Source: an uncultured Bacteroidales bacterium
GTDB taxonomy: Bacteria > Bacteroidota > Bacteroidia > Bacteroidales > F082
Reading direction: 5' to 3'
Length of the DNA stretch: 33,906 bases
Assembly (NCBI GenBank): GCA_947305795.1
Contig: CAMZEK010000029.1
Coordinates: 1-33,906, forward strand
Notes under the pieces: model-generated
Seen by the model: the letters and a program-made list of their open reading frames with translations, nothing else
Told to the model about the DNA's origin: nothing
Databases searched by the model: none
Position numbers and translations under genes: made by a program
In this document: positions 7,975 to 16,760 of the stretch, piece by piece
Numbering within the stretch: position 1 is the stretch's first letter
How the letters are laid out: every line of letters begins with the position of its first letter

Positions 7975-9009
7975 TTATTTTGCAGAACACACAGGCCGCA
8001 CAGTCCGGCCATAGTTGCGGCCATAACTCATCAATAAACAGCTATTGCTCGAATTGAAACTGATGTAATAGGCCTCGAACGAGGTGTTTTCACCACGTGA
8101 ATTCGACCAATAGTGGCCAAAACCACCAACACTTTGGGGCACGCTGCCAAGGTAGTAGCCTGTTGCGGGCAGGAAGACACTATTACCATTCGATGCAGTA
8201 AAGAGCATTCCTTCAACACCGTTCTGTGTAATCCAAGTGGGTGTGGTATTATCGCGCAATTCCAATAATTGGTCTTTGGAGGGCATATACCATCCATCGC
8301 CCCAGTTGGCAGCGGCAGCATCGTCACTTGCCTCCAAAGTTGTGAGGTTATCGACAAAACCATTCAGTCCCTCGTCCGAATGAGAGCAGTATTTGGTCAG
8401 TTTGTTCCAATCGCTGCCATACTGATAATTGCTCCAATCGTAGAAATCCTTAGGACTGGTTTCTCCCCAAGCAAAGTAATCGCCACAGTCTTCGGGGGCA
8501 TCGGCACCCACATTGCATGTAGCCCATAGGGTACCGCTCGGCAGGCCAAGGTCAAGGTATTCGTGTCCGTTAAGGAAACCGCTGCCACCGCCAGTGTGTT
8601 CCAGCGTGGTGAAATTCTTATCTTCTCCATAATAATACTTGTCGTTGTACAAAACATAAGCGCGCACGTGATACTTGGTGTTGGGTTCAAGGTCTTCAAG
8701 CGCAAAGGAAGTGGTCGTAGTGCCATCATTGATGGAGTGGTGTAAGCCGCTTACCGTGGGATTTTCATGTGTGCCCCAACACAAGCCAAGTTCAGCGATC
8801 CTAATGCTTTGTGGTGAGAGTGTCACCCCGCAACCACAATCCGCAGTTGTTTCCGTGATGTTGCGTGGGTCGAATGTGTACACGGTGATGCTCACCTCTT
8901 CGTTTTCGTTTCCCCCATTGTTTGGTTCATCGGGTTTCGTGCATCCAGCGGCAAAAACGACTGCCACTGCCAGCATCAATACTGATGCGATCTTTCTAAA
9001 TTTCTTCAT
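7975..9009 (-). CDS. Lipoprotein with FN3-like and FISUMP (major paralogous) domains
   Basis: Predicted lipoprotein of 344 residues. The signal peptide ends in a lipobox with Cys23 (VFAAGC) and is followed by a short, polar, Asn/Glu-rich linker. Residues about 40-135 look like an FN3-type beta-sandwich (ITETTADCGCGV, then LEPNTKYHVRAYVLYNDKYY). From residue 148 the protein matches the Fibrobacter succinogenes major paralogous domain. It opens with YLDLGLPSGTLWATCNVGA, continues with FAWGETSPK and WYMPSKDQ, and ends near GRTVRPVC. This domain is common in Bacteroidales surface proteins and its function is unknown. The start codon lies inside the end of aroC (14-base overlap), but the gene has its own promoter at 9050-9080. 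Confidence 0.85.
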   Translation of the reverse strand: MKKFRKIASVLMLAVAVVFAAGCTKPDEPNNGGNENEEVSITVYTFDPRNITETTADCGCGVTLSPQSIRIAELGLCWGTHENPTVSGLHHSINDGTTTTSFALEDLEPNTKYHVRAYVLYNDKYYYGEDKNFTTLEHTGGGSGFLNGHEYLDLGLPSGTLWATCNVGADAPEDCGDYFAWGETSPKDFYDWSNYQYGSDWNKLTKYCSHSDEGLNGFVDNLTTLEASDDAAAANWGDGWYMPSKDQLLELRDNTTPTWITQNGVEGMLFTASNGNSVFLPATGYYLGSVPQSVGGFGHYWSNSRGENTSFEAYYISFNSSNSCLLMSYGRNYGRTVRPVCSAK

Positions 9010-10006
9010 GGTGATTTGGTTTTATTAGTGATTCTTTTTTTAAGTTTTGCAAAGATAGGAATATCATGTCCACCGTCACAATAGCCGCCAAAGCCTCAAC
9101 CAAAACCAAAGCGCGGGGCAAGGCACATACGTCGTGCCGACCTTGGACAGTGATTTCGCAGGTCTCCCCTGCCCGATTCACGGTTTGCTGAGGCATGGAA
9201 ATGCTCGGTATCGGCTTGAAAGCCACGCGGAAAACAATGTCGTTACCGTTGCTGATGCCGCCTTGAATGCCGCCAGAGTGGTTGGTCAACGTGGTGATTT
9301 TGCCACTCTTATTAATAAAGGTATCGTTCGCCTCAGTGCCTTTCATGCGGGCCAAGGCAAAGCCGTCGCCGATTTCAAAACCTTTCACGGCGGGAAGACT
9401 AAACATGGCGTGGGCCAACTCCGCCGAGAACTTGTTGAACATCGGTTCGCCCAAACCTGCCGAAACACCAATAATCCGACACTCCACAATGCCACCCACC
9501 GTATCGCCCTCTTTTTGAGCTTGTTCTGCATCGCCCGTTTCGGTCACTTTGGCAACAATCTGGATGTCTTTTTCTTTCAGAATTTGTTTGGCAATGGCTC
9601 CCGCCACTACGATGGGCAAAGTGGTTCGCGCTGAAGCCCTTCCACCGCCGCGCCAGTCGCGGAGACCGTATTTCTGTTCGTAGGTGAAATCAGCGTGCGA
9701 GGGACGGTAAACGTCTTTCAAAGCCTCGTAATCTGCTGAGTTAGCGTCTTCATTGCGCACCATGAAGGCAATCGGAGTGCCCAAAGTAATACCATCAAGC
9801 ATGCCCGAAAGCCATTCGATTCGGTCGGATTCCTTACGCTGGGAAGCAGTTGAAGATTGAGCTGTCTTACGCCTAAGCAGTTCTTTGTCAATGAAATCGA
9901 AATCCAATTTCAATTGAGATGGGCAACCGTCGATAACGCCGCCGATGGCCGTGCCATGCGACTCGCCGAAAGTGGTTAACCTGAAAATGTGACCAATGGT
10001 ATTCAT
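8996..10006 (-). CDS. aroC: Chorismate synthase
   Basis: Last enzyme of the shikimate pathway, converting EPSP to chorismate with reduced FMN. The 336-residue product carries the expected motifs: [17 protein letters not shown] near residues 13-29, then [25 protein letters not shown] and [10 protein letters not shown]. The C-terminus after VEALAAIV runs on with a polar tail ([17 protein letters not shown]) that overlaps the start of the lipoprotein gene and its promoter. This tail is longer than I would expect from family members and looks poorly conserved. It is divergent from smpB. Its probable -7 box, TACTTTTG, is at 10012-10019, giving a very short leader. Confidence 0.95.
   Translation of the reverse strand: MNTIGHIFRLTTFGESHGTAIGGVIDGCPSQLKLDFDFIDKELLRRKTAQSSTASQRKESDRIEWLSGMLDGITLGTPIAFMVRNEDANSADYEALKDVYRPSHADFTYEQKYGLRDWRGGGRASARTTLPIVVAGAIAKQILKEKDIQIVAKVTETGDAEQAQKEGDTVGGIVECRIIGVSAGLGEPMFNKFSAELAHAMFSLPAVKGFEIGDGFALARMKGTEANDTFINKSGKITTLTNHSGGIQGGISNGNDIVFRVAFKPIPSISMPQQTVNRAGETCEITVQGRHDVCALPRALVLVEALAAIVTVDMIFLSLQNLKKESLIKPNHHEEI
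9050..9080 (-). promoter_or_regulatory. Promoter of the FISUMP lipoprotein inside aroC
   Basis: Minus-strand TATCTTTG (9050-9057) matches TAnnTTTG exactly. A weak -33 element (TGTG, 9077-9080) sits 19 bases upstream. It lies within the last codons of aroC and would start transcription near 9042, about 33 bases before the lipoprotein ATG. Confidence 0.6.
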
Positions 10007-10011
10007 AGCGA

Positions 10012-10058
10012 CAAAAGTACGCTTTTTTGGTCAGTTTCGCCGAAATTATTTACTTTTG
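10012..10058. promoter_or_regulatory. Divergent overlapping promoters of aroC and smpB
   Basis: On the plus strand TTTG (10026-10029) and TACTTTTG (10051-10058) are 21 bases apart, a full consensus promoter for smpB with a start site a few bases before the ATG at 10067. On the minus strand an identical TACTTTTG (10012-10019) serves aroC, with a weak -33 near 10041. The two promoters interleave within about 50 bases. Confidence 0.75.
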
Positions 10059-10066
10059 CAGCCGCA

Positions 10067-10522
10067 ATGGAGAAAAAGAACACCAATAGCATCACCATAA
10101 AGAACAAGCGCGCCTCGTTTGAGTATTTCCTCGTGGAGACGCTGACGGCTGGCATTGTACTAACCGGCACGGAGATTAAATCTATCAGAGGTGGCAAGGC
10201 GAGTTTGGCGGATTCGTATTGCAGTTTCAAGGATAATGAGCTGTTTGTCATAGGGATGCACATCGCCGAATACGCGCAAGGCACCTATAACAACCACGAC
10301 CCGAAACGCGACCGTAAGCTGCTCCTCACTGCGCGAGAACTGCGCAAACTAAAGAACAAAGTGAAGGAAAAAGGCTTCACTATCGTGCCCGTTACCTTAT
10401 TTATTAATGAAAACGGCTTGGCCAAACTCGACATTGCCCTTGCCCGAGGCAAGCACTACTACGACAAGCGCGAAACCCTGAAAAACAAGGACTCGAAGCG
10501 AGAATTGGAAAGAATGTTTTAG
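10067..10522 (+). CDS. smpB: SsrA-binding protein SmpB
   Basis: Binds tmRNA and delivers it to stalled ribosomes for trans-translation. At 151 residues the length is typical. Family motifs are seen in order: [63 protein letters not shown] and the C-terminal [22 protein letters not shown]. The ATG at 10067 fits the family start. A longer reading from 9989 would extend through the promoter and is rejected. The stop codon is the first part of the inverted-repeat unit at 10520. Confidence 0.96.
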   Translation: MEKKNTNSITIKNKRASFEYFLVETLTAGIVLTGTEIKSIRGGKASLADSYCSFKDNELFVIGMHIAEYAQGTYNNHDPKRDRKLLLTARELRKLKNKVKEKGFTIVPVTLFINENGLAKLDIALARGKHYYDKRETLKNKDSKRELERMF

Positions 10523-10602
10523 TTGTCAGTTTTCAGTTATCAGTTATCAGTTATGAGTGTTTTAATTATCAACTGAAAACTACTAACTATCAACTAATTA
10601 AA
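10520..10602. repeat. Gene-free inverted repeat related to the arms of the S23-like element
   Basis: The left arm starts at the smpB stop (TAGTTGTCAG, then TTTTCAGTT) and contains three tandem copies of CAGTTAT (10534-10554). The right arm (10565-10597) is an imperfect reverse complement with AACTGAAAACT and ATCAACTA. CAGTTTTCAGTTAT at 10527-10540 is identical to 4187-4200 in the left arm of the S23-like element. It lies between the convergent smpB and outer-membrane protein genes, and the RNA could fold as a terminator for both. Confidence 0.65.
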
Positions 10603-11155
10603 AGCAATAGCCTACTCTGATTGAAAATGGTGAGGTGTAAGGCGTATCCCAATTGTCTGTCGGAATAAGGCTCCAACTGAGGTTGTATAGTACCATGAAA
10701 TAGGCAAAACTGCCATCGATTGTATATTGTCGGTAGCCGGCACCCACAAAAATGCTGTTGTACCAATTGCCACCTATCGTCTCATGGTTCCAACGAGAAA
10801 AACCATACATTACCTCATCTTCCACATGTACAAACAAGCCCTTATAAAACTGAAAGCTAGTGTATGGCGCAATGCCGAAATAATGGGCATACTCGTTACC
10901 ATACTGTCGGTCGAAATAACATTGTAGATTATATATGTTACGGACACCCACTTCCCACGGGTTGAAAATGCGATAACCCACTTGCGGCGCGATAGACAGG
11001 TTGAGGTAATTGCCTGACATACTAAAGCCGAAATTGCCGCCATAAATCATTTTTCCTTTCAAGTCAGGCACTTCGCGTAAGAACTGTGCTGATGCCATTC
11101 CATTGAAGCCCAATAACATAAGACCCAATGCCGTGATGATTCCAATTCTTTTCAT
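10598..11155 (-). CDS. Small outer-membrane beta-barrel protein, function unknown
   Basis: Predicted 185-residue protein. The N-terminus MKRIGIITALGLMLLGF...ASAQ is a signal peptide with cleavage near residue 23. The rest shows alternating aromatic and polar strands (GGNFGFSMSGNYLNLSIAPQ, VGYRIFNPWEVGVR, YFGIAPYTSFQFYKGLFV, FVGAGYRQY) typical of small outer-membrane barrels. It ends in aromatic SIRVGYCF, with the C-terminal Phe favoured by the BAM insertion machinery. The ATG at 11155 is chosen because it begins the signal peptide; a start at 11182 adds nine residues from the leader. A -7 box TATTTTTG lies at 11172-11179. I do not recognise a specific family. Confidence 0.75.
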   Translation of the reverse strand: MKRIGIITALGLMLLGFNGMASAQFLREVPDLKGKMIYGGNFGFSMSGNYLNLSIAPQVGYRIFNPWEVGVRNIYNLQCYFDRQYGNEYAHYFGIAPYTSFQFYKGLFVHVEDEVMYGFSRWNHETIGGNWYNSIFVGAGYRQYTIDGSFAYFMVLYNLSWSLIPTDNWDTPYTSPFSIRVGYCF

Positions 11156-11171
11156 TTTTATGAATTTTGCG

Positions 11172-11224
11172 CAAAAATACAATAAAATCTGTAAACAGCC
11201 GTATCCAATAAAAGTTTATCTTTG
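11172..11224. promoter_or_regulatory. -7 boxes of the divergent barrel and beta-helix genes
   Basis: Minus-strand TATTTTTG (11172-11179) precedes the outer-membrane protein gene, and plus-strand TATCTTTG (11217-11224) precedes the beta-helix lipoprotein gene at 11244. Both match TAnnTTTG exactly. No convincing -33 element is seen at the right distance for either. Confidence 0.6.
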
Positions 11225-11243
11225 CCCTTTTAAAACCATAGTC

Positions 11244-12707
11244 ATGAAAAAGCGGTACTTGCTTCTCATCTTTTCGGCTTTCCTAATCATCTCAAATGCT
11301 TGTAGAAAGGAAAAACAAATCAATCTAGACTCCAATCTAAAGCTCTCATTTTCAGCGGATACCATCTTGTTTGATACGGTTTTTACCTCGTTGGGTTCGG
11401 CCACGCACCATCTGATGATCTACAATCCTCATGGCGATGACTTGAAAATCAGCTCCATACGGCTTGTTGGCGGCGAGGCCTCCCCTTACCGCATCAACCT
11501 TGACGGGGAGAACGCTGTTGAGTTTTATGACAAAATCATCCCAGCCAACGACAGCCTTTTTTCGTTTCTGCGCGTCACCATCAACCCGAGCGACTTCAAT
11601 ACACCTTTCGTTGTGGAGGATGAATTGGAATTTGTTACTAACGGCAATACTCAGACTGTCAAGCTGTTGGCATGGGGACAAAACGCCAACTACATCGTTG
11701 CGGACAAGAAAATCATTTTGGGCGGTGAGGAATATCCTTACCACATCGTGGCTGACAGCCTGCAAACGACCGTCTGGACCAAGGAAAGGCCTTACGTCAT
11801 CTACGGTTGGGCACTCATTAATTCTTATGGGACGCTGAGAATCGAGGAAGGCACGCGTGTCTATTGTCACCAAGGTGGTGGCATTTTTTCATGGAGCGAC
11901 GGCCAACTTATCATTGAAGGCACGGCTGAAGAGCCAGTCGTCATCCAAGGCGACCGTTTGGAGGCGTATTATCAAAACACGCCCGGGCAATGGGAACAGA
12001 TTCTGATGATGGACGGTCGCGCCGGTGCCGACCATCGCGTCAGCCATGCCATCATCCGCAACGGCACCATCGGACTGAACTGCCAATCGTCGCTGAAGGT
12101 CACGGAATGCGCCCTTCGTATCGACAACACCATCATCGAGAACCAAAGCGGTTATGGACTGTTCTCCATCCTATACCCCGTGGAAGCCAAGAACTTTACG
12201 ATTGCCAACTGTGGCACGAGCAACGTTTGGGCCTTCGGTGGCGATTATCGTTTCGTCCACGGCACCATCGCCAACTACTGGAACGGCAACGAACACAAGA
12301 GCAATGTCGCCATGAAGGCGCTCAACTACGCCATTGACGGTCAGACCAACGAACTGTTCTATTATCCCTTCAACATGGAAGTGGACAACTGCATCATTTA
12401 CGGTGAGCAAAAGGACGAATTTGTCACCCAGTTTGGCCCTGACGCCGACTCCACCTTCCTTTTCGACCATTGCCTTGTCAAGACGGAAAAGTACGCCAAT
12501 GCTACGGCGGGGTTTAGCCATTGTCTGTTCAATAGTGAGCCTTATTTCGTTGACATCCTGCGCAATGACCTCCACATTGACAGCATAGCCTCTCCTGCCA
12601 TCGGCATAGGCAATCCGCTCTTCGGAAACGAATTACCCTACGACTTGGACGGTGTTTCCCGTGTGGGGGCACCTGACTTGGGGGCGTATCAGTTTATTCC
12701 AAACTAA
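11244..12707 (+). CDS. Lipoprotein with right-handed beta-helix, choice-of-anchor-Q-like
   Basis: Predicted surface lipoprotein of 487 residues. The signal peptide ends in a lipobox-like SNAC with Cys20. Residues about 25-170 form a beta-rich domain (FDTVFTSLGSATHHLMIYNP, then INPSDFNTPFVVEDELEF). From about 195 onward short repeating strands suggest a parallel beta-helix: RIEEGTRVYCHQGGG, GQLIIEGTAEEPVVIQGD, HAIIRNGTIGLNC and NTIIENQSGYGLFS. The C-terminus, DLDGVSRVGAPDLGAYQF, matches the end of choice-of-anchor-Q proteins. No catalytic residues for a polysaccharide lyase can be assigned. The ATG at 11244 begins the signal peptide. The stop overlaps the stop of the convergent M23 gene by four bases. 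Confidence 0.8.
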   Translation: MKKRYLLLIFSAFLIISNACRKEKQINLDSNLKLSFSADTILFDTVFTSLGSATHHLMIYNPHGDDLKISSIRLVGGEASPYRINLDGENAVEFYDKIIPANDSLFSFLRVTINPSDFNTPFVVEDELEFVTNGNTQTVKLLAWGQNANYIVADKKIILGGEEYPYHIVADSLQTTVWTKERPYVIYGWALINSYGTLRIEEGTRVYCHQGGGIFSWSDGQLIIEGTAEEPVVIQGDRLEAYYQNTPGQWEQILMMDGRAGADHRVSHAIIRNGTIGLNCQSSLKVTECALRIDNTIIENQSGYGLFSILYPVEAKNFTIANCGTSNVWAFGGDYRFVHGTIANYWNGNEHKSNVAMKALNYAIDGQTNELFYYPFNMEVDNCIIYGEQKDEFVTQFGPDADSTFLFDHCLVKTEKYANATAGFSHCLFNSEPYFVDILRNDLHIDSIASPAIGIGNPLFGNELPYDLDGVSRVGAPDLGAYQFIPN

Positions 12708-14410
12708 TACACTACCTTCAATTTCAAGGTCTTGGAATTGCCTACACCATCCGTCACGACGACTTTCACGTTGTTGGTGCCAGCTTTGATTTTTTCGTCG
12801 AATTCGTAATAAAGCAGGGCGTTTTTGGCGTCGTATTGGCCCAAAACCCAAACATCGTCCAAATAGATGTTGTAGGTCTCGATGCCGGTCATGTCGTCGG
12901 TGATCTTGAATCGTAACGACTTAAGTTCCTTCACGGATTGCCCGTCTTTGAAATTGCTGGCAGAGACTTTCGGCGCTACCGAGTCGATTTTGATGGTGTA
13001 TTCGCCCATCGAGCGCGTCTCCACCTCCATGCAACCGTTCTTCATTTTGCCGCCGAGGGAAGAGACCTTGCCGCTGTTGTCGATGAGTGCGATGTATTTG
13101 CGTGGATGGTTGGCCCATTTATCGTCGGGACGGATGCGGACGGTGAACTGCTTGAAGGTGGTCAACTCTTCATCGCCGAAGCGGTAAACACGTGAGCAAC
13201 AGCCTTTTTCGTCACGTTGGCCCGTCTGGATCCACTCGTCACGGAAGAGGGTGCCTTTCTCCATCGAAACGCTGAAATCGTCGATGACAATCTCGTTGTT
13301 GAGCGAGCCGTCCGCCTTGACGAAATACTCGCTGCGACGGTGCATGGGACGTTCCACCTCCACAGGTGCGGTGCCCACCAACTTGAAGCTAATTTGTGAG
13401 CTATTGCCTACAAAATCAGAGATTTTGAAACGGACGTTCACCGTGTCGCCCTCCTCCACCATCACCGTGCCGTTGCGCTTGGCAATCATGTGGAGCTTGT
13501 TGAACGGGTCGGTCTCGGTGCGCACATAACTCGATTTTTTCTGCTTGTAGTGGCGGTAGTCCAAGAGGCTGTTCACGTAGCGTGGCTCGCTGTATGAGAA
13601 GCTGTCGGCCTCCACTTGGAAAGCCAGTTCGTCGTCAAGGAAAAGCTCATACAGATATGGGCCGTTCTTGTTGGTCGAAGTGCCCACTTGGTCGTAGGTG
13701 CAAATGCCGAAGGAAATCTCGCCATTACCGTACACGAACTTTTTGTCTTTCAGGCTGTATTTGCCGTTGCCACCCTCCACGGAGAAATACATCGGCTTGA
13801 TGCCATTTTCCAAGGTCGATTCGTCGCCGAGAGGATACACAGACACACCTTGTATCAATGGCTTCACATTGTCCTCAATCTTGTAGCCGAAATACATCGG
13901 ATTGAGCGGTTTCTCACTTACCGTATGGCGGATTTCGAAGTGCAAATGCGGTCCGCCCGAGCCGCCGGAGTTGCCTGAATAGGCAATCAAATCGCCCTTC
14001 TTGATGGGGAATTTGTCCTTGTCGGGATAGATTTGCGAGGCGAATTTCTTGTTGCGGTATTGGTATTGTTTCACGTATTTGGCAATCTCGCCAGAGAAGC
14101 GTTGCAGGTGAGCATAGACGCTTGTATAGCCATCGTAATGCGTGATATACAGCACGTTACCATAACCGTAGGGCGACACTCCGATGCGGCTGATGTAGCC
14201 ATCGGCGACGGCATATACCTTCTTGCCTTCCGCACCCTGCGTCTTGATGTCAAGGCCGGCGTGGATATGGTTAGGACGAATCTCACCGAAAGTGGCGGAG
14301 AGATACATGGGGATGTCAAGCGGATTGCCGTACTTGGGGAATTGCTCTTGCGCCAAAAGAGCGGTCGAAGTCAGGGCGAAAAACAGGGCAAAAAACGGTC
14401 GTATTTTCAT
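12704..14410 (-). CDS. M23-family peptidase (LytM domain) with long C-terminal region
   Basis: Secreted zinc peptidase-like protein of 568 residues, expected to cut peptidoglycan cross-links in the periplasm. The signal peptide ends near ALLAQ (residue 21). The LytM domain sits directly at the N-terminus. Zinc ligands His50 and Asp54 are in HAGLD, a catalytic-type His101 is in VYAHL, and the second motif HLHF is at 155-158. All expected residues are present, so it is probably active. The remaining 400 residues are beta-rich, with Ig-like stretches near the end (TDDMTGIETYNIYLDDVWV), and have no motif I can name. The LytM domain normally sits at the C-terminus of such proteins, so this order is the Bacteroidota-type arrangement. 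A promoter lies at 14428-14460. Confidence 0.88.
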   Translation of the reverse strand: MKIRPFFALFFALTSTALLAQEQFPKYGNPLDIPMYLSATFGEIRPNHIHAGLDIKTQGAEGKKVYAVADGYISRIGVSPYGYGNVLYITHYDGYTSVYAHLQRFSGEIAKYVKQYQYRNKKFASQIYPDKDKFPIKKGDLIAYSGNSGGSGGPHLHFEIRHTVSEKPLNPMYFGYKIEDNVKPLIQGVSVYPLGDESTLENGIKPMYFSVEGGNGKYSLKDKKFVYGNGEISFGICTYDQVGTSTNKNGPYLYELFLDDELAFQVEADSFSYSEPRYVNSLLDYRHYKQKKSSYVRTETDPFNKLHMIAKRNGTVMVEEGDTVNVRFKISDFVGNSSQISFKLVGTAPVEVERPMHRRSEYFVKADGSLNNEIVIDDFSVSMEKGTLFRDEWIQTGQRDEKGCCSRVYRFGDEELTTFKQFTVRIRPDDKWANHPRKYIALIDNSGKVSSLGGKMKNGCMEVETRSMGEYTIKIDSVAPKVSASNFKDGQSVKELKSLRFKITDDMTGIETYNIYLDDVWVLGQYDAKNALLYYEFDEKIKAGTNNVKVVVTDGVGNSKTLKLKVVY

Positions 14411-14427
14411 ATTGGTTGAATTTTGGG

Positions 14428-14460
14428 CAAAGATACACCTTTTTTCTCTACATTTGCAAC
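14428..14460. promoter_or_regulatory. Divergent promoters of the M23 peptidase and LtaS-like operon
   Basis: Minus-strand TATCTTTG (14428-14435) with GTTG (14457-14460) 21 bases upstream would drive the M23 gene. Plus-strand TACATTTG (14449-14456) would drive the LtaS-like operon, about 20 bases before its ATG; TTTG at 14422-14425 is a somewhat distant -33 candidate. The boxes interleave, so the two units may compete for polymerase. Confidence 0.65.
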
Positions 14461-14476
14461 GGAAAATACAGTTTGA

Positions 14477-16435
14477 ATGAACTACCAGACCCGAAAGAAA
14501 ATCAGGGAGGAATGGCTCTCCTCGCCGCCTATACTGCTTGTTTACAGGCTGTTGGCTATTCTTTTGGCACTCAGCATCAGCCGTTGGCTACTTTATCTTT
14601 TCAACCTGCAATTTTTTCACCAATTGCGGCTTGGCGAGTCGTTAGGGCTGTATTTCAAGGGAATGCGCTTCGATTTGTCTGTCCTCATGGTTATCAACTT
14701 GCCGCTGATTCTCTATTATTGTTTCCCCTCGCGGAAAATCATCAGCAAGGTGCCGCAGCGTATTATAGACTTTATCTATATCATTACCAACGGTTTGGCC
14801 ATCTTTCTCAACTTCATGGACATCGTGTGTTTCCATTTCTTCGGGAAGCACATCACCCTCGACTTCCTGAAACAGCTCGGACATTCCGAGGAATTGTCGT
14901 GGGGCATCATCGGGCAAGTGGCCTTCGACTATTGGTACCTGATTGTGATTTTCGTCCTTTTCATATTGGTAATCAACGTGGTAACCGTGCACACCCGACT
15001 CCGCGATCCAATCAAGGAAAGCGAAACGCGCTGGATGCCTCGGCAAGCCATCTGCCTCGTGGTGATGCTTCTGCTGACCTTCATCGCATGGCGCGGAGGC
15101 CTGCAAGCCAAGCCTATCAGCATGGCCACGGCCCGACAATACACCGACTCGCAAAACGCGCCCATCCTGCTCAACACGCCATTTTGCCTTGCCAACAGCC
15201 AAGACGCTCAACTTCAAGAATGGAGCCAATTCCCCGACTCTACCGAATTGTTTATCCATAAAGACCTGAACCCCAATCGCTTCATGATCAACGATAGCCT
15301 CGTTTCCGACACTTTGCCCTCCAACCTGGTACTCATCATCATGAAAAGTGTCGGACAAGAAATGATTGGCTACTACAACCCCAATCGACGTTACCAGCTC
15401 ACGCCGTTTTTGGATTCGCTGTTGACGCAAAGCCTCACCTTCGACGGTCGTTCCAACAGCCGCCGTAGTCTTGAGGCTTTCCCAGCCCTTCTTGCCAGCA
15501 TTCCTTCGTTGATGAGCACCTCGTTCATCACTTCCAAATATGCCAAAGACGATTTCGATGCTTTCGCGCAACATCTTCAGAAACAAGGCTATAACACCGT
15601 CTTCATGCACGGTGGCAGCAACGGCGTGATGGGCTATGACCAGTTCTCGCGCCGCGCGGGTTTCAAGAACTATTTCGGTCGCATCGAATACGGCGACGAC
15701 GGTGATTATGACGGCAGTTGGGGCATTTACGACGGGCCGTTCCTGCAATACGTCGCCCAAACCCTCAACCGCCAGCATGGGCCTTTTGCCTCGGTCATTT
15801 ACCTGCTCTCGTCGCGTTATCCTTATCGCGTGCCGAAAGACTTCGTTCTGCCCGAAGAAAGCTACTATTGGACCGGTTTCGAGAAGACCGTCTATTACGC
15901 CGATTGCGCCTTGCGCGACTTTTTCCAAACCGCCTCCACAATGCCGTGGTTCCGTAACACGCTGTTTGTCATCACTTCCGACTACTCCAACGGCGAGCAT
16001 TTCCAGCCCGAATACAGCAACGTTTGGGGCATGTACGCCATCCCGATAGCCTTCTATTTCCCCGAAAGAATCGAGGCCCTACGCAGCCCCGAAATCGCGC
16101 AACAGATTGACCTTGGGCCGTCTGTTCTTTCCGCATTGAGGGTCGAAGACACATTGTTTGCTTTTGGCCGCAACCTGTTCGACACGCTCAGCGAACCCAC
16201 TTTCATCAGTTACTACAACCTCACCTACCAATATTGCAACGGCACCTATCTCGTGCAAAGCGACGGCGAGACCCCATTCGGTATCTTCAAGCCCCAAACC
16301 GACCCGCTGCTGAACGACAACCTCATCGACAGGCTACAATGCCCCGACATTTTCGAAAAACTGTACAGATTCCTGCAAGAATACAACAACAGAATGATTA
16401 ACAATAACTTGCAATACCATGAAGCACAAGAGTGA
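14477..16435 (+). CDS. LtaS/MdoB-like membrane phosphotransferase, probably degenerate active site
   Basis: The 652-residue product has about five N-terminal membrane segments (to residue about 205) and a periplasmic sulfatase-fold domain (about 280-560). The overall layout matches LTA synthase-like proteins, which transfer phosphoglycerol-type groups. Several catalytic positions are changed compared with what I know of the family. The metal-binding Glu of the IIMES-type motif is Lys290 (LIIMKSVG). The expected SSHHP motif reads SSRYP (445-449). The expected ADH is SDY, so the metal-binding His is Tyr503. The nucleophile region SRRSLEA keeps a possible Ser331, His378 is kept in FMHGG, and Asp502 is kept. 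The reading frame is intact, so it is maintained. It heads an overlapping operon with SUI1, MscS and hydrolase genes. Confidence 0.82.
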   Translation: MNYQTRKKIREEWLSSPPILLVYRLLAILLALSISRWLLYLFNLQFFHQLRLGESLGLYFKGMRFDLSVLMVINLPLILYYCFPSRKIISKVPQRIIDFIYIITNGLAIFLNFMDIVCFHFFGKHITLDFLKQLGHSEELSWGIIGQVAFDYWYLIVIFVLFILVINVVTVHTRLRDPIKESETRWMPRQAICLVVMLLLTFIAWRGGLQAKPISMATARQYTDSQNAPILLNTPFCLANSQDAQLQEWSQFPDSTELFIHKDLNPNRFMINDSLVSDTLPSNLVLIIMKSVGQEMIGYYNPNRRYQLTPFLDSLLTQSLTFDGRSNSRRSLEAFPALLASIPSLMSTSFITSKYAKDDFDAFAQHLQKQGYNTVFMHGGSNGVMGYDQFSRRAGFKNYFGRIEYGDDGDYDGSWGIYDGPFLQYVAQTLNRQHGPFASVIYLLSSRYPYRVPKDFVLPEESYYWTGFEKTVYYADCALRDFFQTASTMPWFRNTLFVITSDYSNGEHFQPEYSNVWGMYAIPIAFYFPERIEALRSPEIAQQIDLGPSVLSALRVEDTLFAFGRNLFDTLSEPTFISYYNLTYQYCNGTYLVQSDGETPFGIFKPQTDPLLNDNLIDRLQCPDIFEKLYRFLQEYNNRMINNNLQYHEAQE

Positions 16436-16760
16436 CAACAATGGCATGGTCTACTCCACCAATCCCGATTTCGTCTTCGACTACGGTAAAGAGGAGCCGG
16501 TGACCCTCGAACCTGCCAAACAAAACCTTCGCGTCATGCTCGACAAGAAGCAACGCGCTGGCAAGAAAGTGACCCTCATTACGGGTTTCCAAGGCTCTGA
16601 TTTTGAGCTGGCTGCGCTCGGAAAGGAACTGAAATCAGCTTGCGGTGTGGGTGGCAGCGTGAAAGACGGTGAGATTCTGCTGCAAGGCGATTTCCGTGAA
16701 AAGGTGTTGGCCCTGTTGCTTCAAAAAGGATATAACAAAACGAAAATCAGCGGAATATGA
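16419..16760 (+). CDS. SUI1/eIF1-like translation initiation factor (YciH-type)
   Basis: Small protein of 113 residues with a C-terminal SUI1 domain (about 35-113). The domain shows [37 protein letters not shown] and a final [15 protein letters not shown], matching bacterial YciH and eIF1 relatives. Such proteins are thought to influence start-codon selection, but their bacterial role is little known. The start overlaps the LtaS-like gene by 17 bases, and the stop overlaps the MscS start as ATGA, so expression is probably coupled to both. Confidence 0.9.
   Translation: MKHKSDNNGMVYSTNPDFVFDYGKEEPVTLEPAKQNLRVMLDKKQRAGKKVTLITGFQGSDFELAALGKELKSACGVGGSVKDGEILLQGDFREKVLALLLQKGYNKTKISGI

Noticed and set aside
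10534-10554. CRISPR-like or VNTR array from the tandem CAGTTAT copies
   Set aside because: There are only three 7-base copies without spacers; they are part of the inverted-repeat arm.
11103-11243. Upstream extension of the beta-helix lipoprotein
   Set aside because: It would overlap the divergent gene's signal-peptide region and promoter, and it moves the clear signal peptide to the interior.
14642-16000. Long minus-strand open frame of 452 codons opposite the LtaS-like gene
   Set aside because: It has no recognisable motif and mirrors the codon pattern of the real gene on the plus strand.
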